Assembly (NCBI RefSeq): GCF_017916275.1
Contig: NZ_JAFMST010000002.1
Coordinates: 394,324-458,323 of the forward strand
Reading direction: 5' to 3'
Source of the DNA: Rubellimicrobium arenae
GTDB lineage: Bacteria > Pseudomonadota > Alphaproteobacteria > Rhodobacterales > Rhodobacteraceae
Length of the DNA stretch: 64,000 nucleotides
Shown: one piece after another, positions 36,376 to 45,198 of the stretch
Layout: each line of letters begins with the position of its first letter
How positions within the stretch are numbered: position 1 is the first letter of the stretch
The notes under the pieces: generated by a model
What the model was told of the DNA's origin: nothing
The model's database searches: none
The model's input: only the letters and a program-made list of their open reading frames with translations
Program-made: the position numbers and the translations under genes

Positions 36376-36984
36376 TCAGGTCCGGCGGCGCTTCAGCAGG
36401 CCGCGCACCACGCGGTAGAGATAGAGCGCGAGGATCCCGAGGACGACCAGGGTCGAGATGGGGTTCACCCATTGCTCGACCCGCTCATAGTTGTCCTCGA
36501 GGAGGTAGCCCGCCCCCGCGAGGATCGCGATCCAGATCAGGCTTCCGGCGGCGGTGTAGACGAGGAACGACAGGAAGGACATCTCCGACAGTCCGGCCGG
36601 CACCGAGATGAGCGTCCGCACCGTGGGGACGAGACGCCCAAGGAGGACCGCCGCAGGGCCATAGCGGTGGAACCAGGCCATGGCGGTTTCGGCCTCTTCG
36701 CGCGACATGGTCAGCCAGACGCCGTGCCGGTCGAGGAAGCGCAGGAACCGCTCGCGGCCCCAGGCGCGGGCCAGGCCGTACCAGAGCAGCGTCCCGAGGA
36801 CCGAGCCGAGGGTCGCGACGATCAGCAGGCCAACAAGGCTGAAGCCCCCTTGCGCCGCCATGAAGCCGGCCAGCGGAACGATCAGCTCGGACGGGATTGG
36901 GGGGAACACGTTCTCGAGGACCATGAGGAGGCCCACCGCAAGGAGGCCTCCCTGCTGGATCCAGCCGGTGATGAAGTCGAACAT
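36376..36984 (-). CDS. DedA-family membrane protein
   Basis: A 202-aa inner-membrane protein of the DedA/VTT superfamily, whose members flip or recycle lipid carriers such as undecaprenyl phosphate. Visible hallmarks are the re-entrant-loop segment ENVFPPIPSELIVPLAGF, the motif GRLVPTVRTLISVPAG and four to five hydrophobic helices. The start codon overlaps the stop of the upstream MATE gene by one base (TAATG), so the two are translationally coupled. The 24 codons upstream of the ATG in the same frame belong to the MATE gene end and were excluded. Confidence 0.9.
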   Translation of the reverse strand: MFDFITGWIQQGGLLAVGLLMVLENVFPPIPSELIVPLAGFMAAQGGFSLVGLLIVATLGSVLGTLLWYGLARAWGRERFLRFLDRHGVWLTMSREEAETAMAWFHRYGPAAVLLGRLVPTVRTLISVPAGLSEMSFLSFLVYTAAGSLIWIAILAGAGYLLEDNYERVEQWVNPISTLVVLGILALYLYRVVRGLLKRRRT

Positions 36985-38369
36985 TAGGCGTGCAGTCCTG
37001 TCAGGGGGCGCGAAGCGCGTCGCCAGAACCGTGCCATGAGCAGCACGGAGGCGCAAACCAGTGACGCGACGAGCCCGATCCAGACCCCGACCTCGTGCCA
37101 GCCCAGCACGAAGCCCAGCAGATAGCCGATGGGTATGCCCAGGCCCCAGTAGCTCAGCGCGGCGAAGATCATCGGCACCGTGGTGTCCTGGATTCCACGG
37201 AGGAGCCCGATGGCCAGGACCTGCGCGCCGTCGAAGATCTGGAAAATGGCGGCCAGCCCCAGGAGCGTGACGCCCACGGCCAGCACCTCGGGCCGCTTCG
37301 GGTCCGCGGGGTCCACGAACAGGGACAGGAGCTGCTCGGGATAAAGAAGGAACAGGGCGCTCGCCAGGATGGCGAGGCTGGCCGACAGCACGATGGCCAC
37401 GACGGCCCCCTGCCTCATCCCTTCGTGGTCGCCGCGCCCCAGCGCCTGGCCGGTGCGGACCGTGACGGCCTGGCTGAGCCCCAGGTGGACGTTAAACGTG
37501 GCCGACGCCAGCTGCAGGGCCACGCCATGCGCGGCCAACGGCACCTCGCCGACCCAACCCACCATGATGGCCGATCCGGCGAAGAGACCGACTTCGGCGA
37601 GGAGTTGCCCGCCGATGGGCCAGCCGAGGCGGAACACCCGACCCATGGCGGCCCAGTCCGGACGCCAGAACCGCGCGAGGAGTTCGTACTCGGGCAGCCG
37701 GAGAAGCGCATAGCCCAGCAGCAGCAGCGTCGAGAGCGTTTGCGTGGCCAGCGCGGCCCAGGCCGCGCCCTCGATGCCCATCTCGGGCAGGCCCCAGGCG
37801 CCGAAGATCAGGGCATAACCCCAGACGGCGTTCAGCATCGCCGATCCGATGGTCGCCCAGAGAAGGACGGCCGTCCGTTCGAGGGACGTCAGGAAGGAGC
37901 GCAGGACCATGCCGACGATGGTCGGGATGATGCCCCATCCCGCGATGCCCAGATAGCGTCCGGCCTGGTCGGCCACCTCGGCTTCCTGCCCCATGGCGGC
38001 GAACAGGTGGCCCGATCCCAGGAGCACCACCAGCGCGAAGACGGCGTAGGCCAGGGACAGCCAGAGCCCCATGCGCGTGATGCGCCGCACCTCGCGGATG
38101 TCGCCCTCCTCCGACGCCTTGGCGGCGAGCGGCATGACCGCTCCGGCAAAGCCCGACCCCATCAGCATCATGATGTACCAGAGCGACGAAGCCAGCACGA
38201 TCCCGGCCAGAGCGGTCACGTCGTACCAGCCCAGAAGGACGGTGTCCGTCAGGTGGATGGCGAAGCCGGCAAGGTTCGATCCGATCAAGGGCACGGCGAG
38301 CCCGAGAAGGCCGCGAGCATGGCCGGACCAGCCCGTGAGGGCCGGGGACAGGGCGGGTGCTTGGGTCAT
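36984..38369 (-). CDS. MATE-family multidrug/Na+ or H+ antiporter (NorM type)
   Basis: A 461-aa inner-membrane efflux protein with about 12 transmembrane helices in two homologous halves. Typical segments are AVPLIGSNLAGFAIHLTDTV near the start and the mid-protein GWPIGGQLLAEVGLFAGSAI. The conserved FDGAQVLAIGLLRGIQDT sits in helix 10. It probably exports cationic or amphipathic compounds. Substrate and coupling ion are not resolved. It is followed directly by the DedA gene (one-base overlap), so both are made from one message. Confidence 0.92.
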   Translation of the reverse strand: MTQAPALSPALTGWSGHARGLLGLAVPLIGSNLAGFAIHLTDTVLLGWYDVTALAGIVLASSLWYIMMLMGSGFAGAVMPLAAKASEEGDIREVRRITRMGLWLSLAYAVFALVVLLGSGHLFAAMGQEAEVADQAGRYLGIAGWGIIPTIVGMVLRSFLTSLERTAVLLWATIGSAMLNAVWGYALIFGAWGLPEMGIEGAAWAALATQTLSTLLLLGYALLRLPEYELLARFWRPDWAAMGRVFRLGWPIGGQLLAEVGLFAGSAIMVGWVGEVPLAAHGVALQLASATFNVHLGLSQAVTVRTGQALGRGDHEGMRQGAVVAIVLSASLAILASALFLLYPEQLLSLFVDPADPKRPEVLAVGVTLLGLAAIFQIFDGAQVLAIGLLRGIQDTTVPMIFAALSYWGLGIPIGYLLGFVLGWHEVGVWIGLVASLVCASVLLMARFWRRASRPLTGLHA

Positions 38370-38500
38370 GGCGGCGGAGTTAGGCCGGAACGGCTCTGGC
38401 GTCTAGGTAGATGAACACGCAATGACCAGGCTGGCGCGGATTGCAGCAGTTTGGAAACCGGAGGCTCCTTCGGCGCGGCGCCGGACGAGCCTCCGTCGGA

Positions 38501-39466
38501 TCAGGTGCCCGTCGCCGTGAACTTGGCCCGGAGGTAGGGACCGGACCGGACCGGTGGATACGCGTCCGAGCCGTCGAGCGGCGTGATCTCGGCCTCCCAG
38601 TCGGGCTGATGGAAGAAGGCGAGGCTTTGCCGCGCGGGCTGTCCGGGGATGGCGACCACGCGATGGAGCGTGGACACCCAGCGGTCGGCGGTCCAGCGGG
38701 CCATCAGGTCGCCGATGTTGACGACGAAACAGCCCGGCGGGGCCGTGACTTCGGTCCATTGGCCGCTGTGGGGGTCGCGGATCTCCAGCCCCCGCGAACC
38801 CGGCTGCGGGAGGAGGATCGTGAGGGAGCCGTAGTCGGTATGCGCTCCGGCCCGCTGCTGGCCGGGCAGCGCGGCCTCCGGCGTGGCCGGGTAGTGCAAG
38901 GCGCGCAGCGCCGAGACGGGGGCGGTCAGGTAGGCGTCGAAGAAGGTCTCGGGCAGGTTCAGCGCCGCGGCCATGGCGCGCATGACGCGGGCGGCAAGAT
39001 CCTCGAGCGCGCGGTAATAGGCCTCCCACGCCTCGCGGAAGCCGGGGAGGTCGGGCCAGAGGGTCGGGGCGTAGTAGAAGGCGTAGGCGTCGGGATCGGC
39101 GATGCCGCCCGGACGCGTGAGGGGACCGCCGTTGAACGACTCCTTGAGGTCGGGGGGCGTCTCCTCCCCCTTGGACCGGGCCAGCGCCTCGCGGTCAGGG
39201 CCAAGCCAGCCATAGGGGTAGCCGGGATAAGGGGCGGACACCTTCGCCTTTTCCTCGGGCGGGAGGGCGAAGAAGTCCTGCGCAGCCCGCCAGACCCCCT
39301 GGATGGTCGCCTCGGGCACGCCATGGCCCGACAGCACAAGGAAGCCCGTCTCGCGGCAGATGCGGTCGAGGTCCTGGGCCGAGGCGGCGCGGGCTGCCCC
39401 TGTCGCCCCTTCGAAGGCGGCAAGGTCGAAGGCGCGGATCAGCGGCGCCGTGGCAAGATCGGTCAC
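38501..39466 (-). CDS. 2-oxoglutarate/Fe(II)-dependent oxygenase, isopenicillin N synthase family
   Basis: A 321-aa non-haem iron oxygenase. Residues 8-110 form the DIOX-N domain (CRETGFLVLSGHGVPE). The double-stranded beta-helix supplies the iron ligands in AHTDYGSLT (H and D) and in TLHRVV (second H). The 2-oxoglutarate or carboxylate-binding RxS is in RQSLAFFHQP. These enzymes hydroxylate or desaturate small molecules, and the substrate here is unknown; beta-lactam synthesis should not be assumed. It starts with GTG inside the stop of the epimerase gene, so the two are coupled. Confidence 0.88.
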   Translation of the reverse strand: MTDLATAPLIRAFDLAAFEGATGAARAASAQDLDRICRETGFLVLSGHGVPEATIQGVWRAAQDFFALPPEEKAKVSAPYPGYPYGWLGPDREALARSKGEETPPDLKESFNGGPLTRPGGIADPDAYAFYYAPTLWPDLPGFREAWEAYYRALEDLAARVMRAMAAALNLPETFFDAYLTAPVSALRALHYPATPEAALPGQQRAGAHTDYGSLTILLPQPGSRGLEIRDPHSGQWTEVTAPPGCFVVNIGDLMARWTADRWVSTLHRVVAIPGQPARQSLAFFHQPDWEAEITPLDGSDAYPPVRSGPYLRAKFTATGT

Positions 39467-40347
39467 GGCAGGTCCCTCCAGCCATGCGAGGGCGCGTAGT
39501 TGAGCAGCCGCTTGGCCTTGGCATTGCAGTAGAAGGTCTCGTATTCACCCAGGGGCCGCCTGAGCGGAATGCCCTCATAGAAGCGGTGGATCACCTCGGC
39601 CGAGGGGAGCCCGACGGAGCTGTCGTCGTTCGACACGTTGAAGACCTGATATCCGAGCCCGTCCGTCCTGAGGCAGCGGTCCACCATGTGGCCCAGGTCG
39701 CGCGCATCGATATAGGCAAAGATGTTGCGGCGGCGGACCTCGGGATGCTCGCGCCAGGTCTTGGCGTAGGCCAGGTACTCGTGCGGCTCGATGACGTTGT
39801 TGATCCGCAGGGCGTAGATGTCGAAGCCGGTTCGGGCCTGGAAGCTGCGGGCTGTGGCCTCGTTGCAGACCTTGGACATGGCATAGCTGTCCTGCGGGAC
39901 GGTCGGATGCTCCTCATCGACCGGGATGTAGTCCGGCCGCACCTCCCCGTCGGCGAAGCAGACGCCATAGGTGGTCTCGCTGGAGGCGATGATGACCTTG
40001 CGGATGCCGAGCTTGGTCGCGGCGTCGAGCACGTTGAAGGTGGACAGGACGTTGACGCGGTAGGTTTCGTTGTCGGCGGTCAGGAACATCGACGGGATCG
40101 CCGCAAAGTGGACCACCGCGTCGTAGCGGGGCACGCCCGTGCCGGGCTCCAGCTCCGCGCTGCTGGCATGCGAGGCCATGGCGTTGAAGACCTGCGACCC
40201 ATCTGTCAGATCCACGCGCAGGTCAGGGACTCCGGGATGGTTCAGTCGGTTCAGGTCGATGTTGACGACGCTGTGCCCCTGCTCGACCAGATGCGGGATC
40301 GCATGGCGGCCGGCCTTGCCGGCGCCGCCCGTGAAAAAGACGCGCAT
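39463..40347 (-). CDS. NAD-dependent epimerase/dehydratase family protein
   Basis: A 294-aa extended short-chain dehydrogenase. The Rossmann motif is TGGAGKAGRHA at residues 6-16, and the catalytic pair is in DSYAMSK (Y-x-x-x-K). The serine position is the S in IIASSETTYG. The substrate end is not characteristic enough to name a sugar. Similar proteins act on nucleotide sugars, uronates or hydroxy acids. GAGGAA lies upstream of the ATG. Coupling to a 2OG-Fe oxygenase is unusual and suggests a small catabolic or modification pair. Confidence 0.8.
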   Translation of the reverse strand: MRVFFTGGAGKAGRHAIPHLVEQGHSVVNIDLNRLNHPGVPDLRVDLTDGSQVFNAMASHASSAELEPGTGVPRYDAVVHFAAIPSMFLTADNETYRVNVLSTFNVLDAATKLGIRKVIIASSETTYGVCFADGEVRPDYIPVDEEHPTVPQDSYAMSKVCNEATARSFQARTGFDIYALRINNVIEPHEYLAYAKTWREHPEVRRRNIFAYIDARDLGHMVDRCLRTDGLGYQVFNVSNDDSSVGLPSAEVIHRFYEGIPLRRPLGEYETFYCNAKAKRLLNYAPSHGWRDLP

Positions 40348-40450
40348 GGGTGTTCCTCCTTTGCCGCGCCGGGAGTGAACCCCGCCCTGCCCCGGCTTTC
40401 AAGGCCGCGTGAGGACGTCTAGCAAGGAGGGATCAAGACGGAGAGACCTC

Positions 40451-41116
40451 ATGCCCGTGATCTACGGCGCCTACCGCAGCCGAGCGACCCGGAACTTCTG
40501 GCTCGCGGCGGAGATCGGGCTGGAGCTGGAGCTGAGGCAGGTCTGGCAGGCCTACCGGCTGGACAAGCCCGACGCGCCGGACGCGCCGCTCAACACCCGC
40601 TCGCGGGAGTTCCTGGCCTTGTCGCCGATGGGCGCGATTCCCGTCCTCGTGGATGGGGACTTGGTGTTGACCGAGTCGCTGGGCATCAACCTTTATCTCG
40701 CGCGCCGGTACGGCGGCGACTTCGGTCCCCGCGACGAGGCCGAGAACGCATTGATGACCCAGTGGACCCTGTTCGCGGCCACCTCGATGGAGGAGCCGGG
40801 CCTGACGATCCAGAACGCCTACACCTACGGCCGTGCCGACAGCGAAGGCGGGCGGGCCGAGATCGCCGAAATGGTCGAGCGGCTCGGGCGGCCCTTGCGC
40901 GTCCTGGAAGGGCATCTCTCCCGCGAGGATCACCTGGTTGGCGGCCGGTTCACCGTCGCGGACGTGAACCTGGCCGAGATCCTGCGCTACGGCACCGCGC
41001 ACGAGCCGCTGCTGGCCGACTATCCGGCGGTGGACGAATGGCTTCGCGCGTGCCAAGCCCGTCCGGCGTTCAGGCAGATGTGGGAGAAACGTTCCTCCGA
41101 GCCGATGTGGCTGTGA
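40451..41116 (+). CDS. Glutathione S-transferase family protein
   Basis: A 221-aa cytosolic GST-like protein. The thioredoxin-fold N-terminal domain starts PVIYGAYRSRATRNFW, and the cis-proline and glutathione-binding motif is GAIPVLVDGDLVLTES. The all-helical C-terminal domain contains LVGGRFTVADVNLAEIL, including the usual capping motif. GGAGAG precedes the ATG. Physiological role is unknown; candidates are detoxification or a specific thiolysis or isomerase reaction. It diverges from the epimerase gene and lies 46 bp upstream of parE on the same strand. Confidence 0.88.
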   Translation: MPVIYGAYRSRATRNFWLAAEIGLELELRQVWQAYRLDKPDAPDAPLNTRSREFLALSPMGAIPVLVDGDLVLTESLGINLYLARRYGGDFGPRDEAENALMTQWTLFAATSMEEPGLTIQNAYTYGRADSEGGRAEIAEMVERLGRPLRVLEGHLSREDHLVGGRFTVADVNLAEILRYGTAHEPLLADYPAVDEWLRACQARPAFRQMWEKRSSEPMWL

Positions 41117-41162
41117 TTCAGGCCGGCTGCGTCACCCTGAAACGTTGCGAAAAGGGCAGGAA

Positions 41163-43154
41163 ATGACTAGTTGGGAAGAACACAACGAGAACGAATTTGC
41201 CATGCCCGACGACCTTCTCGCCGCTGCCGACACCTACGACGCGTCCTCCATCGAGGTGCTGGAAGGACTCGAGCCCGTTCGCAAGCGCCCCGGCATGTAC
41301 ATCGGGGGCACGGACGAGGCCGCACTGCACCATCTCGTTGCCGAGATCCTCGACAACTCCATGGACGAGGCGGTGGCGGGCCACGCCAACCGCATCGAGG
41401 TGGAGCTGTTGGCCGATGGATCCGTGACGATCCGCGACAACGGGCGCGGCATGCCCATCGACCCGCACCCCAAGTTCCCCGGCAAGTCGGCGCTGGAGGT
41501 GATCCACTGCACGCTCCACGCCGGGGGCAAGTTCTCGGGCAAGGCCTACGAGACCTCGGGCGGGTTGCACGGCGTGGGCGCGTCGGTGGTGAACGCGCTG
41601 TCGGACAGCCTTGTCGTGCAGGTCGCGCGGAACAAGACGCTTTATGAGCAGCGGTTTTCGCGCGGGATCCCGCTCGGGCCGCTCCAGACGTTGGGCGCGG
41701 CGCCGAACCGGCGGGGGACCTCGTCCACCTTCCACCCCGACGAGGAGATCTTCGGGCATCACACCCTGCGGCCCTCGCGGTTGTTCAAGATGGTGCGGTC
41801 CAAGGCCTACCTGTTCTCGGGCGTCGAGATCCGCTGGAAGTCCGAGATCGAGGAGGGCGACACGCCGCTGGAGGCGGTGTTCCGCTTCCCGGGGGGCTTG
41901 GCGGACTACCTGACGGAGACGCTCGGCGCCGCCAGCACCTATGCCGAGAAGCCCTTCGCCGGGACGGTGTCGTTCCAGGAGAAGTTTGGCGTCCCCGGCA
42001 AGGTGGAATGGGCGATCAACTGGACGCCCGCGCGGGACGGCTTCCTGCAGAGCTACTGCAACACGATCCCCACGCCCGAAGGCGGCACGCACGAGGCCGG
42101 GTTCTGGGCGGCGATCCTCAAGGGCCTCAAGGCCTATGGGGAGCTGGCGAAGAACCGGAAGGCCGCGGACATCACGCGCGAGGACCTGCTGACGGGCGGC
42201 TGCGCGCTGGTGTCCTGCTTCATTCGCGAGCCCGAGTTCGTGGGACAGACCAAGGACCGCCTCGCCACCACCGATGCCGCGCGTCTGGTCGAGGGGGCGG
42301 TGCGCGACCACTTCGACCACTGGCTGGCCGCCAACACCAAGTCGGCGGGGTCCATCCTCGACTTCCTGATCCTGCGGGCCGAGGAGCGCATCCGCCGCCG
42401 TCAGGAGAAGGAGACCGCGCGCAAGTCCGCCACGCGCAAGCTGCGGTTGCCGGGCAAGCTCGTGGACTGCTCGGCGTCCTCCCGGGCGGGGACGGAGCTG
42501 TTCATCGTCGAAGGCGACTCGGCGGGCGGGTCGGCCAAGATGGCGCGGGATCGGCGGACTCAGGCGCTGCTGCCGCTCAGGGGCAAGATCCTGAACGTGC
42601 TGGGGGCCGCGTCCTCCAAGCTCGGCAGCAACCAGGAGATCGCGGACCTCGCGCAGGCTTTGGGCGTGTCGCTGGGCAGCAAGTTCAACATCGAGGACCT
42701 GCGCTACGAGAAGATCATCATCATGACCGACGCCGACGTGGACGGGGCCCACATCGCGTCGCTGCTGATGACGTTCTTCTTCACGCAGATGCGGCCGCTG
42801 ATCGACAAGGGGCACCTTTACCTCGCCTGCCCCCCGCTCTACCGGCTCACGCAGGGGTCGAAGCGGCTCTATGTGGCCGACGACGCCGAGAAGGCAAAGT
42901 GGCTGGCCAAGGGGCTTGGCGGAAAAGGCAAGATCGACGTCCAGCGATTCAAGGGTCTGGGCGAGATGGACGCCAAGGACCTCAAGGACACCACCATGGA
43001 CCCCGCGACGCGGCGGCTGATCCGGGTGTCCCTGCAGGACGATGAGCCGGGAGAGACGGAGGACCTCGTCGAGCGGTTGATGGGCAAGAAGCCCGAGATG
43101 CGGTTCCAGTTCATCCAGGAGAACGCGCGGTTCGTCGAGGAACTGGACGTGTGA
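41163..43154 (+). CDS. parE: DNA topoisomerase IV subunit B
   Basis: ParE supplies the ATPase of the decatenating type II topoisomerase. The 663-aa protein has the GHKL ATPase motifs EILDNSMDEA, DNGRGMP and GLHGVGASVVNAL. The Toprim domain begins ELFIVEGDSAGGSA and contains the acidic triad MTDADVDGAHIASLL. QRFKGLGEMD and the short C-terminal end support ParE over GyrB, which usually carries an insert and is longer. The ATG at 41163 is preceded by AGGGCAGG; a TTG six codons upstream is less likely. A strong terminator follows. Confidence 0.94.
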   Translation: MTSWEEHNENEFAMPDDLLAAADTYDASSIEVLEGLEPVRKRPGMYIGGTDEAALHHLVAEILDNSMDEAVAGHANRIEVELLADGSVTIRDNGRGMPIDPHPKFPGKSALEVIHCTLHAGGKFSGKAYETSGGLHGVGASVVNALSDSLVVQVARNKTLYEQRFSRGIPLGPLQTLGAAPNRRGTSSTFHPDEEIFGHHTLRPSRLFKMVRSKAYLFSGVEIRWKSEIEEGDTPLEAVFRFPGGLADYLTETLGAASTYAEKPFAGTVSFQEKFGVPGKVEWAINWTPARDGFLQSYCNTIPTPEGGTHEAGFWAAILKGLKAYGELAKNRKAADITREDLLTGGCALVSCFIREPEFVGQTKDRLATTDAARLVEGAVRDHFDHWLAANTKSAGSILDFLILRAEERIRRRQEKETARKSATRKLRLPGKLVDCSASSRAGTELFIVEGDSAGGSAKMARDRRTQALLPLRGKILNVLGAASSKLGSNQEIADLAQALGVSLGSKFNIEDLRYEKIIIMTDADVDGAHIASLLMTFFFTQMRPLIDKGHLYLACPPLYRLTQGSKRLYVADDAEKAKWLAKGLGGKGKIDVQRFKGLGEMDAKDLKDTTMDPATRRLIRVSLQDDEPGETEDLVERLMGKKPEMRFQFIQENARFVEELDV

Positions 43155-43160
43155 CGTGGA

Positions 43161-43188
43161 AGGGGGCGCCGTGGCGCCCCCTTGTTCT
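43161..43188. terminator. Bidirectional terminator after parE
   Basis: GGGGGCGCC (43162-43170) pairs perfectly with GGCGCCCCC (43173-43181) across a two-base centre. TTGTTCTT follows on the plus strand. It lies between the parE stop and the convergent stop of the acyl-CoA-dehydrogenase-like gene and can end both. Confidence 0.85.
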
Positions 43189-44331
43189 TCAGTAGATGTT
43201 GGCGACCGGCATCCCCAGCGCCATCCGCCCCGCATATTCGGCCTGCGGGCCAGCCTGCATCGGGTGGTACCGCGCGCCCTGGAGGTCCCGGAACCTCCGC
43301 TCCACGCCGTTCGCGCGATAGAAGGCCGCGCCGCCCGAGGCCTCCATCGCGAGGTCACCCACGGCGAGGACGTGGCGGGCGCAGAGGGTGCGGCCCATCA
43401 TCACCCGATTGACGCTGCCGGCGTCGGGCGCATCCTCGGCGATGACGTCGAGCATGCCCCGGAGCGCGAGGCGGGCACCCATTAGTTCGGTGTCGAGGCG
43501 GCCCACGAGGTCGATCGTGTGCGACGTGGGCTTGCGTCTCGCAAGCGCGACGGCTGCATCGCGGGTGCCCTCGGCGACGCCGACATAGACCGAGTAGATC
43601 AGCGGGATCGCGATGGTGGCGATGATCTGGAAGACCGGATGCCATTCCCCCGACCTGCGGCGCATCGAGACGCCCGCCTCGGGAACGACGTGGCCGTCGA
43701 TCACCACGTCATGGGAGCCCGAGCCGCGCATCCCCAACGTGTGCCAGGTGTCCTCCAGCCGGACGTTGGGCGACTTGAAGGGCACGGCGAAGTGCAGCAC
43801 CTCGTCGGGGCGGCCATCCTCGCCCTTGAGGATGGCCATGGTCATCATCAGGTCACCCACAGGCGAGGCAGAGGAAAAGATCTTCCGCGCCTGGATGCGG
43901 TAGCCTCCCTCGACGGGGATGGCCTCGCCGCCGCCGCCGACCCAGTCGGAGCCACCGGTCGAGACGAGGACCAGCCTCTCGACGGCAATGCGCCTGAGAA
44001 GCGGCTCCACGGCGGCGACGCCGTGACGCCAACGCCAGGCCGGAATCGCGACCTGGTGGGTGTGCATGGCCAAGGCGAGGGCCGTGGATCCGCAATGGCG
44101 CGCAAGGGTGCGGAGCATCATCGAAAGCTCCGGAATGCCGGCTCCGCCACCCCCAAGCTCGGCCGGAACGCCGGCTTCGAGGAAGCCCCCTGCCTTGAGG
44201 TCCGCAAAGCTCTCGGCCGCGAAGGCATCGCTGTCGTCGAGATGCTGGGCCCGACGGGCGAGGACCGCTCCCAAGGCCTCTGCTTTGTCGACCAGGGGGA
44301 CCGGGGTGGAAATCGTATCGATAACAGTCAT
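43189..44331 (-). CDS. Acyl-CoA dehydrogenase-like flavoprotein (FMNH2-monooxygenase type possible)
   Basis: A 380-aa protein with acyl-CoA dehydrogenase fold. Visible are the N-terminal helical region ending GGGGAGIPELSMMLRTLAR, the mid-domain region TLGMRGSGSHDVVIDG, and the C-terminal bundle with DLAMEASGGAAFYRANGVER. The usual glutamate base of true acyl-CoA dehydrogenases is not obvious. Related proteins include flavin-dependent monooxygenases of the DszC/HsaA type, so the reaction may be oxygenation rather than dehydrogenation. GGAGG precedes the ATG. It diverges from an HxlR regulator across a gap with an inverted repeat. Confidence 0.8.
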   Translation of the reverse strand: MTVIDTISTPVPLVDKAEALGAVLARRAQHLDDSDAFAAESFADLKAGGFLEAGVPAELGGGGAGIPELSMMLRTLARHCGSTALALAMHTHQVAIPAWRWRHGVAAVEPLLRRIAVERLVLVSTGGSDWVGGGGEAIPVEGGYRIQARKIFSSASPVGDLMMTMAILKGEDGRPDEVLHFAVPFKSPNVRLEDTWHTLGMRGSGSHDVVIDGHVVPEAGVSMRRRSGEWHPVFQIIATIAIPLIYSVYVGVAEGTRDAAVALARRKPTSHTIDLVGRLDTELMGARLALRGMLDVIAEDAPDAGSVNRVMMGRTLCARHVLAVGDLAMEASGGAAFYRANGVERRFRDLQGARYHPMQAGPQAEYAGRMALGMPVANIY

Positions 44332-44382
44332 TGAAAACCTCCAGTTCGAATGCCCGGGAGTGTCCATGGACGGCGCGAATCG

Positions 44383-44407
44383 GTCCAGTCTCGAATCTGT
44401 ACTGGAC
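44383..44407. promoter_or_regulatory. Inverted repeat in front of the hxlR-type gene
   Basis: GTCCAGT (44383-44389) faces ACTGGAC (44401-44407) with 11 bases between. The two arms are 18 bp apart, close to two helical turns, which suits a dimeric HxlR-type regulator. It lies 50-75 bp upstream of that gene and a similar distance from the divergent flavoprotein gene. Confidence 0.5.
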
Positions 44408-44456
44408 GCGTGCCCCGTCGGGGCGCATTATCCGGCTGGTTCATGGGGAGGCGGGA

Positions 44457-45149
44457 ATGGGCTCCTCCTACGGCCAGTTCTGCCCTGTTTCTATGGCGGC
44501 CGAGGTCGTCTGCTCGCGCTGGACCATGCTTGTCGTCCGCGAGCTTCTTTGCGGCTCCACCCGGTTCAACGATCTCCGGCGCGGGGTGCCCCGCATGTCC
44601 CCGGCCCTCCTGTCCAAGCGCCTCAAGGAGTTGGAGCAGGCGGGCGTGGTCAGGGTCATGCCGACGGGGACGTCCGGCCTGAACGAGTATCGCCTGACCG
44701 AGGCCGGCGAGGAACTGCGGCCCCTCGTGATGAGCCTGGGCGACTGGGGGCACCGGTGGGTGGAGGCGCAACTGTCGCTGCGCAACCTGGATCCCACGCT
44801 GCTGATGTGGGACATCCGGCGCGGGATCGTGGCAGAGGCCTTTCCCCCGGGGCGTTCGACGGTTCAGTTCCTGTATCCCGAACTCGCCCCGCGGCATCGG
44901 AACTTCTGGCTTGTGGTCGAAGAGGGGGAGGCCGACCTCTGTTACCACGACCCCGGCTACGAGGTGGACCTTCTGGTGACGTGCGGTCTGCGGACCATGA
45001 CCGCCATCTGGATGGGCTACACGACGCTGAGGGCCGAGATCGCATCGGGCGCCATCGAGGTGGACGGGGCCCCGACGCTGGCGCGCTCCATGCCGACCTG
45101 GCTGGGGCTGTCGCCCTTTGCGAGAACGCCCCGGCCTTCGGTGGCATGA
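44457..45149 (+). CDS. HxlR-family transcriptional regulator
   Basis: A 230-aa regulator with an HxlR winged helix at residues 10-105: CSRWTMLVVRELLCGSTRFNDL, the recognition region with SPALLSKRLKELEQAG and the wing GLNEYRLTEAGEEL. The remaining 120 residues form an extra C-terminal domain of the kind seen in longer HxlR proteins, possibly SCP2-like. Cysteines at about positions 9 and 20 could sense redox or electrophiles. GGGGAGG precedes the ATG. It diverges from the acyl-CoA-dehydrogenase-like gene and is likely to control it. Confidence 0.87.
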   Translation: MGSSYGQFCPVSMAAEVVCSRWTMLVVRELLCGSTRFNDLRRGVPRMSPALLSKRLKELEQAGVVRVMPTGTSGLNEYRLTEAGEELRPLVMSLGDWGHRWVEAQLSLRNLDPTLLMWDIRRGIVAEAFPPGRSTVQFLYPELAPRHRNFWLVVEEGEADLCYHDPGYEVDLLVTCGLRTMTAIWMGYTTLRAEIASGAIEVDGAPTLARSMPTWLGLSPFARTPRPSVA

Positions 45150-45198
45150 CGCCGGGTTGGCCCTTGCTCCGGATCGTCCGGCATGGCCTCATCGCTCA

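Noticed and set aside
38501..39466. Beta-lactam biosynthesis gene (isopenicillin N synthase)
   Set aside because: The family name covers many plant and bacterial 2OG-Fe oxygenases; no ACV synthetase or other beta-lactam gene is present.
36984..39499. Plus-strand frames opposite the MATE and oxygenase genes
   Set aside because: Mirror-frame shadows of genuine membrane and oxygenase genes; Gln-, Arg- and Gly-rich and without motifs.
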